Part shown: in pieces, positions 5,757 to 10,492 of the stretch
How the letters are laid out: the number at the start of each line of letters is the position of its first letter
Numbering within the stretch: position 1 is the first letter of the stretch
Assembly: GCA_964561235.1 (NCBI GenBank)
Contig: CAZLOV010000085.1
Location: forward strand, 1-10,492
Source: JBCBSP01 sp964561235
GTDB lineage: Bacteria; Pseudomonadota; Alphaproteobacteria; Caulobacterales; Maricaulaceae
Direction of reading: 5' to 3'
DNA length: 10,492 nt
The notes under the pieces: generated by a model
The model's database searches: none
Told to the model about the DNA's origin: nothing
The model's input: only the letters and a program-made list of their open reading frames with translations
Made by a program: the position numbers and the translations under genes

Positions 5757-6898
5757 GGGCGTCCCCGCTCGATCCGGTAGGCGCCCGGCCGGCGGCGCGT
5801 CAGCGCCAGCAGCAGGCCCGCCGCAAAGGCGAGGGAGAGCATCGAGGAGCCGCCATAGGAGAGAAACGGCAGCGTCATCCCCTTGGGCGGAAGCAGGCTC
5901 AGATTGACGCCGAGATTGATCAGCGCCTGCAACGCGAACAGGAGCGACAGGCCGGCGGTGGCGAGCTGCGCGAAGGGATCGGCGAGCCTTAGAGACAGCA
6001 TCCAGCCGCGCAGGAACAGGAACAGGTAGAGCCCGATCAGCGCGAGCGCGGCGATGAGCCCGTATTCCTCCGAGGCCACGGCGAACACGAAGTCGGTATG
6101 GGGCTCGGGAAGGTCGCCCTTCATCTCGCCAGCGCCCGGACCGACGCCGGTCAGCCCGCCGCGCGTGATGGCTTCCAGCGCCATGTCCGTCTGCGTCGGC
6201 CCGCCGGGCGCAGCCGCGTCGGGCGTCAGGAACGCATCCACACGCCGCCGGACATAACCAATATTGACATAAGCCGCGTAACCGAGCGCAACGGCCGCGC
6301 CGCCGAGGCCCACCACCCAGCGCCAGGTCAGACCCGCCGCAAAGAGGAGCGCCCCGCAGAGCGCGGTCAGCAGGAAGGTCTGGCCCACATCCGGCTGGGC
6401 CAGCAGCAGCGCTGCGGCGGCCCCGTAGATCGCCAGCACGGCCAGGCGTGCGTCGAACGGCGCCCCGCGCCGGCTTTCCGACAGCAGCCAGGCGGCGAAG
6501 ACCACAAAGGCGGGCTTGAGAAACTCCGAGGGCTGCAGGGAGACCGGACCGAGGTCGATCCAGCGCTTCGAGCCGTTCACCTCAGAGCCCAGCGGGAACA
6601 GAAGGATCAGCCCGGCGAACGCGCCCAACAGCGCCAGACCGGCGAAGCGCCGGACTCCGCGCGCGTTCAACGCGGAACACACCATCAGCACCGCCACGCC
6701 CGCCGCCGCGAACAGGCCATGGCGAAGCACGTAATGGAAAGATTCCAGGCCGAGGCGCTCCGCCGCCGCCGGGCTCGCCGCCATGGACAGGGCGAGACCG
6801 ATCGCGATCAACGAGATGACGGCGATGAACAGCGGGGCGTCCATGCCGCGCCAGAGCGTTCCCAGGCGCAGCGGACGGGCGCGGGCGAGCGTGGTCAT
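5753..6898 (-). CDS. ftsW: Septal peptidoglycan glycosyltransferase FtsW (SEDS family)
   Basis: FtsW is the polytopic SEDS-family polymerase that links lipid II into glycan strands at the division septum, working with its class B penicillin-binding protein partner (FtsI/PBP3). The product has 381 residues and about ten hydrophobic segments. Seen: NGSKRWIDLGP (108-118), QPSEFLK (122-128), QPDVGQT (168-174), the large periplasmic loop with GVGPGAGEMK (251-260) and LPEPHTDFVFAVASEEYG (263-280), then NLGVNLSLLPPKG and TLPFLSYGGSS (342-352). The HTDF aspartate (Asp269) and the following glutamates belong to the conserved SEDS core. RodA is the alternative, but position between murD and murG decides for FtsW. 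The ATG at 6898 overlaps the murD stop (ATGA), with GGAG 7 nt upstream of the start. A short AT-rich patch lies near residues 207-216. Confidence 0.97.
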   Translation of the reverse strand: MTTLARARPLRLGTLWRGMDAPLFIAVISLIAIGLALSMAASPAAAERLGLESFHYVLRHGLFAAAGVAVLMVCSALNARGVRRFAGLALLGAFAGLILLFPLGSEVNGSKRWIDLGPVSLQPSEFLKPAFVVFAAWLLSESRRGAPFDARLAVLAIYGAAAALLLAQPDVGQTFLLTALCGALLFAAGLTWRWVVGLGGAAVALGYAAYVNIGYVRRRVDAFLTPDAAAPGGPTQTDMALEAITRGGLTGVGPGAGEMKGDLPEPHTDFVFAVASEEYGLIAALALIGLYLFLFLRGWMLSLRLADPFAQLATAGLSLLFALQALINLGVNLSLLPPKGMTLPFLSYGGSSMLSLAFAAGLLLALTRRRPGAYRIERGRP

Positions 6899-8307
6899 GC
6901 AGCGTCTCCGGTCTTTTGGGCGGCGTCGGCGAGCTTGCAGGCGGCGTCGCGGAACACGTCGCCGCGATGCTCGAAATGGCGGAACTGATCGAAGGAGGCG
7001 CAGGCCGGCGAGAGCAGCACGACCGGTTGCGGCGCTTCGCTGCGCGCGGCGTCGCGCGCGGCGGATTCAAGCGCGGTCTGCAGATCGCCGCTCATCTCAA
7101 CCTCGGCGGCCCCGGCGATCTGGCCGCGCAACAGCTCGGCGTCCTGACCGATCAGATAGGCCTTGCGCACGCGCGGGAAGAACGCCGAAAGGCTGGACAC
7201 GCCGCCGGATTTCGCCTGGCCGCCGGCGATCCAGAAGATGTCGTCATAGCACCCCATCGCCTGGGCGGCGGCGTCGGCGTTGGTCGCCTTGCTGTCGTTG
7301 ACGAAGGAGACCTTCCCGATCCGGGCGACGCGCTCCTGGCGATGGGCGAGGCCGGGAAAGGTCGTCAGCCCCTGCTCGACATCCGCCGCGCTCAATCCGA
7401 GCCTCAGCGCGGCGGCGGCGGCGGCGGCGACGTTCTGGGCGTTATGCCGGCCCGGCAGGCCCGGCGCGTCAGCGAGATCGGCGATGGCGCGCACATGCGG
7501 CCCGCCGGCTTCGTAGATCACGCCGCCGACCACGTACACGCCGCGCCCAAGGCTTGTGCGGGCGGAGACCGGGATCACCTTCCGGCCGCGCGCCGCGCAC
7601 AGCCGGGTGCACACGCCCTGGGTCCAGTGATCGTCGACGCCCACAACCGCCGCGTCGGCAAAGTCCTGGTTGTCGAAAATGCGCATTTTCGCGGCGAGAT
7701 AGCTCTCCATGTCGCCGTGCCGGTCCAGATGATCCTCCGTGAGGTTGAGGAAGACGCCGACCTGACAGCGCAGCGTGTAGGAGAGATCGAGCTGGAAGCT
7801 CGACAGCTCGAGCACGTAGACGGCGCCCGGCCGCGGCGGCTCGAGGTTCAGCACCGCCTCGCCGATATTGCCACCGACGCGCACGTCGCGCCCGGCGAGC
7901 CTGAGCACATGGCCGAGCAGCGCCGTGGTGGTGGACTTGCCGTTGGTGCCGGTCACGCCGACGACGGTGACGCCCTCTTCGCGGGCGATTTCCTGGGCGA
8001 ACAGCTCGACGTCGCCGATCACCGGCGCGTCATGTTTGAGCGCGGCCTCGACGAAGCGGTGCGGGGCCGGATGGGTCAGCGGGACGCCGGGGGAAAGCAC
8101 CAGCGCCTTGATGCGGCCCCAGTGCGCCTTGTCGAGATCGTGTAGCGCAACACCCTGCTCTTCCGCCCGGGCGCGGGTCTCGGCGTTGTCGTCCCAGGCG
8201 AGAACCTCCGCCCCGCCGGCTGCAAGCGCGCGCGCGGCGGCAAGGCCCGTCCGGCCGAGACCGAAGACGGCGACCTTGCGTCCGTTGAAGGCGCGCGCGG
8301 GGATCAT
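6895..8307 (-). CDS. murD: UDP-N-acetylmuramoylalanine--D-glutamate ligase (MurD)
   Basis: MurD is the cytoplasmic ATP-dependent ligase that adds D-glutamate to UDP-MurNAc-L-Ala. The product has 470 residues. Seen: the N-terminal dinucleotide-like fold VAVFGLGRTG (12-21), LSPGVP (71-76), the P-loop GVTGTNGKSTT (117-127), GGNIGE (145-150), ELSSFQL (167-173), NLTEDHLDRH (188-197), Lys207 in AAK (position of the carbamylated lysine), LPGRHNAQN (284-292), NDSKATN (337-343), GGQAK (362-366) and LSPACASFDQF (432-442). The ELSSFQL and SPACASFDQF motifs are specific to MurD among the Mur ligases. The start ATG at 8307 lies 10 bp after the mraY stop; that stop codon overlaps the TGAGG ribosome binding site. 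Residues 294-300 are seven alanines encoded by six GCC and one GCG codon. The 3' end overlaps ftsW by 4 bp. Confidence 0.98.
   Translation of the reverse strand: MIPARAFNGRKVAVFGLGRTGLAAARALAAGGAEVLAWDDNAETRARAEEQGVALHDLDKAHWGRIKALVLSPGVPLTHPAPHRFVEAALKHDAPVIGDVELFAQEIAREEGVTVVGVTGTNGKSTTTALLGHVLRLAGRDVRVGGNIGEAVLNLEPPRPGAVYVLELSSFQLDLSYTLRCQVGVFLNLTEDHLDRHGDMESYLAAKMRIFDNQDFADAAVVGVDDHWTQGVCTRLCAARGRKVIPVSARTSLGRGVYVVGGVIYEAGGPHVRAIADLADAPGLPGRHNAQNVAAAAAAALRLGLSAADVEQGLTTFPGLAHRQERVARIGKVSFVNDSKATNADAAAQAMGCYDDIFWIAGGQAKSGGVSSLSAFFPRVRKAYLIGQDAELLRGQIAGAAEVEMSGDLQTALESAARDAARSEAPQPVVLLSPACASFDQFRHFEHRGDVFRDAACKLADAAQKTGDAA
7408..7428 (-). repeat. Trinucleotide run (GCC)6GCG coding seven alanines in murD
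   Basis: Six perfect GCC codons followed by GCG encode Ala294-Ala300 of MurD, just after the conserved HNAQN motif. Helical alanine-rich segments are normal at this place in Mur ligases, but the use of one identical codon six times makes it a simple-sequence repeat where polymerase slippage could change the length in frame. Confidence 0.6.
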
Positions 8308-8317
8308 GCCGGACGCC

Positions 8318-9418
8318 TCACCTCAGCTTGAGCGTCGACAGGCCGATCATCGCGAGCACGACGGCGATGATCCAGAAGCGGATCACGATGGTCGGCTCGG
8401 CCCAGCCGAGCTTCTCGAAATGGTGGTGGATCGGCGCCATGCGGAAAACGCGCTTGCCGGTGAGCTTGAAGCTGGCCACCTGCACGAAGACTGAAACTGC
8501 TTCCAGCACGAACAGTCCGCCGATGATCGCAAGCACGATCTCGTGCTTGACCGCCACCGCGATCGTGCCAAGCGCCCCGCCGAGGGAAAGCGAACCCGTG
8601 TCGCCCATGAACACCATGGCCGGAGGGGCGTTGTACCAGAGGAAACCAAGGCCCGCCCCGAGCAGCGCTCCGCAGATGACGGCGAGCTCCGCCGTGCCGG
8701 GGGTGAAGTTCAGGAACAGATAATCGGCATAGACCGCCGAGCCGACGAAATAGGCGATGAAGCCGAAGGACGCCGCGGCGATCATCACCGGTACGATCGC
8801 CAGTCCGTCCAGCCCGTCTGTCAGGTTGACGGCGTTCGAGGCGCCCACGATGACGACCATGCCGAAGAGGTAGAAGCCGTAGCTCAGCGGGATCAGCAGA
8901 TCCTTGAAGAACGGCACGGCGACCGAGGTGGCGAAATGCGGCGGCACGTCGGGCGCGTTCGACAGCAGGTTGGTCATCCAGACCACCGCAACCAGCGCGA
9001 CGGCGAACTGCAGCACAAGTTTGGCGCGCGCGGAGATGCCTGCGCTCGACTTCTTGGTGACCTTGCGCCAGTCGTCGATGAAGCCGATCGCGCCGTATCC
9101 GGCGGTGACGAAAATCACCACCCAGAGATACGCGTTCGTCAGGTCGCCCCAGATCAGCGTGCCGGCGAGAATGCCGATCAGGATGATGAAGCCGCCCATG
9201 GTCGGCGTACCGGCCTTTGAGACGATATGCGTCTCCGGGCCGTCCTCGCGGATGGGCTGGCTGCCCTTGGTGCGCAGCCAGCGGATGAACGGCGCGCCGA
9301 TCACGAGCGCGATGACGAACGCCGTCATGAGCGCAGCGCCGGTGCGGAACGTCAGATAATTGAGCAGGTTGAAGATCTGGAAGTCTTCTGCGAGCGGCGC
9401 GAGCAGATAATGGAGCAT
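8318..9418 (-). CDS. mraY: Phospho-N-acetylmuramoyl-pentapeptide-transferase (MraY)
   Basis: MraY is the integral membrane enzyme that transfers phospho-MurNAc-pentapeptide from UDP to undecaprenyl phosphate, making lipid I. The product has 366 residues and about ten hydrophobic segments, normal for the family. Seen: TPTMGG (71-76) in the first cytoplasmic region; FIDDWRK (113-119) with the Asp115-Asp116 pair; the NAVNLTDGLDGLA block (195-207) with Asn198, Asp201 and Asp204; MGDTGSLSLGG (271-281) with Asp273; and APIHHHFEKLGW (328-339) with the triple histidine. These are the Mg2+ and nucleotide-binding residues of the family, and all are present. The start ATG at 9418 lies 6 bp after the murF stop. 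GAGG, overlapping that stop, is the ribosome binding site. It lies between murF and murD as in most dcw clusters. Confidence 0.98.
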   Translation of the reverse strand: MLHYLLAPLAEDFQIFNLLNYLTFRTGAALMTAFVIALVIGAPFIRWLRTKGSQPIREDGPETHIVSKAGTPTMGGFIILIGILAGTLIWGDLTNAYLWVVIFVTAGYGAIGFIDDWRKVTKKSSAGISARAKLVLQFAVALVAVVWMTNLLSNAPDVPPHFATSVAVPFFKDLLIPLSYGFYLFGMVVIVGASNAVNLTDGLDGLAIVPVMIAAASFGFIAYFVGSAVYADYLFLNFTPGTAELAVICGALLGAGLGFLWYNAPPAMVFMGDTGSLSLGGALGTIAVAVKHEIVLAIIGGLFVLEAVSVFVQVASFKLTGKRVFRMAPIHHHFEKLGWAEPTIVIRFWIIAVVLAMIGLSTLKLR

Positions 9419-9424
9419 GAACCC

Positions 9425-10492
9425 TCAGGTCTCCGTGGCGGCGGCGGCGCGAGCTTCGCGCAGACGCGCGACAATTTTGTGGACGCCGGAGGCGTTGGAG
9501 CCCTTGAGCAGCACCACGTCCCCGTCGCGTAGAAGCCCTGAAAGCATATCGAAGGCGGCCTCCGGATCGGGCGCATAGCCCGCCTCAACCGCGTCAGGCA
9601 AGGCGTCGACGAGATGCCTCGCCAGCGCGCCCACCCCGATGACCGCCTCAACGCCGGCTTCCGCCGCGCGCATCGCGGTGTCGGCATGCATGGCCGGCGC
9701 GTCCGCGCCGAGCTCGAGCATCTCGCCGAGAACCGCGATCCGGCGTCCGCCGGTGCGCGGCTGAAGGCGCGCCAGCCCGTCGAGCGCGGCGGCCATCGAG
9801 GCCGGATTGGCGTTGTAGCTGTCGTCGACGACCAGCGCGGAGCCGCCGCCGTCGAGCGCCATCTCGAAGCGCAGGCCGCGGCCCTCGCCGGGGCCGGCCT
9901 GCTCGAGCACGCCGACCGCCGTTGGAATGTCCACGCTCGAGACGACGGCGACGGCGAGCACGCAGGCGGCGTTGACCGCATGATGCGCGCCTGCCGCGGG
10001 AAGCCGGAGCACGACCTCGCGGCCCATCAGGTCGATCGTGGCGATTGCGCCCTCGCCGTCCTCGCGCAGGCTGCGCACCCGAACGGCGGCGTCTTCATGC
10101 AGGCCGAAATCGATGAGAAACGCCGCGCTGCTGTTCTTCACGGCGGCGTCGAGGATCGCACGGTAGGGCGTATCGGCGGGGACGATCGCAACGCCGTCGG
10201 CCTCAAGGCTCTCGAAGATTTCCCCCTTGGCCCCGGCGATCGCCTCCATCGAGCCAAGATTTTCCAGGTGCGCCGGCGCGATCGCCGTGATCGCCGCGAT
10301 GCGCGGACGCACTTGCGCGGTCAGGGCGCGGATTTCACCCGCATGGTTCATGCCCATCTCGAAGACTGCGCGCTGCGTCGCCAGCGGCAGGCGGGCGAGC
10401 GTCAGCGGCACGCCCCAGTGATTGTTGTAGGACTTTACGCGCCAGTGCGCCGAGCCGGCGGCGGCGAAGACGCGCGCGAGCGCATCCTTGAC
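9425..10492 (-). CDS. murF: UDP-N-acetylmuramoyl-tripeptide--D-alanyl-D-alanine ligase (MurF), 5' end outside window
   Basis: MurF is the cytoplasmic ligase that adds D-Ala-D-Ala to the UDP-MurNAc-tripeptide, completing the pentapeptide. The reading frame is open to the window edge at 10492, giving 355 visible residues. The first, VKDALARVF, normally follows the P-loop GKT, so roughly 100-120 N-terminal residues, including the P-loop itself, are outside. Seen (counting from the edge): SYNNHWGVPLTL (21-32), FEMGMNH (44-50), AHLENLGS (74-81), AKGEIFE (88-94) with the likely carbamylated Lys89, HHAVNAACVLA (170-180), DDSYNANPASM (223-233), VLGEMLELG (254-262) and LLKGSNA (328-334). The internal GTG at 10411 is not a start: the SYNNHWG motif upstream of it is conserved and in frame. 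Six bp separate it from mraY. murE is expected upstream. Confidence 0.97.
   Translation of the reverse strand, partial: VKDALARVFAAAGSAHWRVKSYNNHWGVPLTLARLPLATQRAVFEMGMNHAGEIRALTAQVRPRIAAITAIAPAHLENLGSMEAIAGAKGEIFESLEADGVAIVPADTPYRAILDAAVKNSSAAFLIDFGLHEDAAVRVRSLREDGEGAIATIDLMGREVVLRLPAAGAHHAVNAACVLAVAVVSSVDIPTAVGVLEQAGPGEGRGLRFEMALDGGGSALVVDDSYNANPASMAAALDGLARLQPRTGGRRIAVLGEMLELGADAPAMHADTAMRAAEAGVEAVIGVGALARHLVDALPDAVEAGYAPDPEAAFDMLSGLLRDGDVVLLKGSNASGVHKIVARLREARAAAATET

Noticed and set aside
4443..5780. Long plus-strand open frame (445 codons) opposite murG and the start of murC
   Set aside because: It is a shadow of high-GC codon use on the minus strand. Its translation is rich in Arg, His, Gly and Ala without recognisable motifs, and murG and murC are unmistakable on the other strand.
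6264..6269. TTGACA on the plus strand, a perfect -35 word
   Set aside because: No -10-like hexamer at 16-18 bp (CGCAAC is there), and it would drive only antisense transcription within ftsW. Chance in an AT-richer patch is more likely.
7786..7818. Inverted repeat of CTCGAGCT type in murD
   Set aside because: It results from the codons for the conserved ELSSFQLDL stretch (Leu-Glu and Ser-Ser/Gln-Leu-Asp). No separate function is needed.
6916..8145. Long plus-strand open frame (409 codons) opposite murD
   Set aside because: Same cause: it mirrors murD, which has every MurD motif. Similar antisense frames at 453-1352 and 3363-4403 were rejected for the same reason.

Overview
The window is an uninterrupted stretch of the dcw (division and cell wall) cluster. 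All ten genes lie on the minus strand. Read in the direction of transcription (from high to low coordinates) the order is murF (5' end outside the window), mraY, murD, ftsW, murG, murC, murB, ddl, ftsQ and ftsA (3' end outside the window). Eight genes are complete and two run off the edges. The largest gap between genes is 24 bp; several genes overlap by 4 bp (ATGA or GTGA) and one by 13 bp. No stretch of 300 bases lacks a gene, and I see no tRNA, rRNA, mobile element, CRISPR array, pseudogene or terminator.

The organism is most likely a high-GC alphaproteobacterium. Evidence: the block murC-murB-ddl-ftsQ-ftsA (murB between murC and ddl, unlike E. coli), an FtsW carrying the motif PPKGMTLPF before SYGGSS, a Ddl with the motif LLEINTQPGMT, and a marked scarcity of GANTC sites (four by eye), as expected in genomes methylated by CcrM. 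A member of the Caulobacterales/Maricaulales/Hyphomonadaceae type is my best guess, but genus cannot be fixed from this window.

The genes form one pathway. MurB makes UDP-MurNAc. MurC and MurD add L-Ala and D-Glu. MurE (not in the window, probably just upstream of murF) would add the diamino acid. Ddl makes D-Ala-D-Ala and MurF attaches it. MraY and MurG build lipid I and lipid II at the inner face of the membrane. FtsW polymerises lipid II at the septum, FtsQ is the bitopic hub of the FtsQLB complex, and FtsA tethers FtsZ (ftsZ is expected just beyond position 1).

I find no new multi-gene system here. The signal worth a second look is inside the 3' end of ddl, 85-130 bp upstream of ftsQ. 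It is a small AT-rich island in GC-rich coding DNA with the only two in-frame TTA leucine codons I can find in the window, the only TTAAC word, a nearby GTTAC, and one of the four GANTC sites. That is where a cell-cycle-controlled ftsQA promoter (CtrA/CcrM type) could sit. The other observations are small: two start sites of identical design, a possible hairpin over the murC ribosome binding site, and a weak ftsA ribosome binding site.
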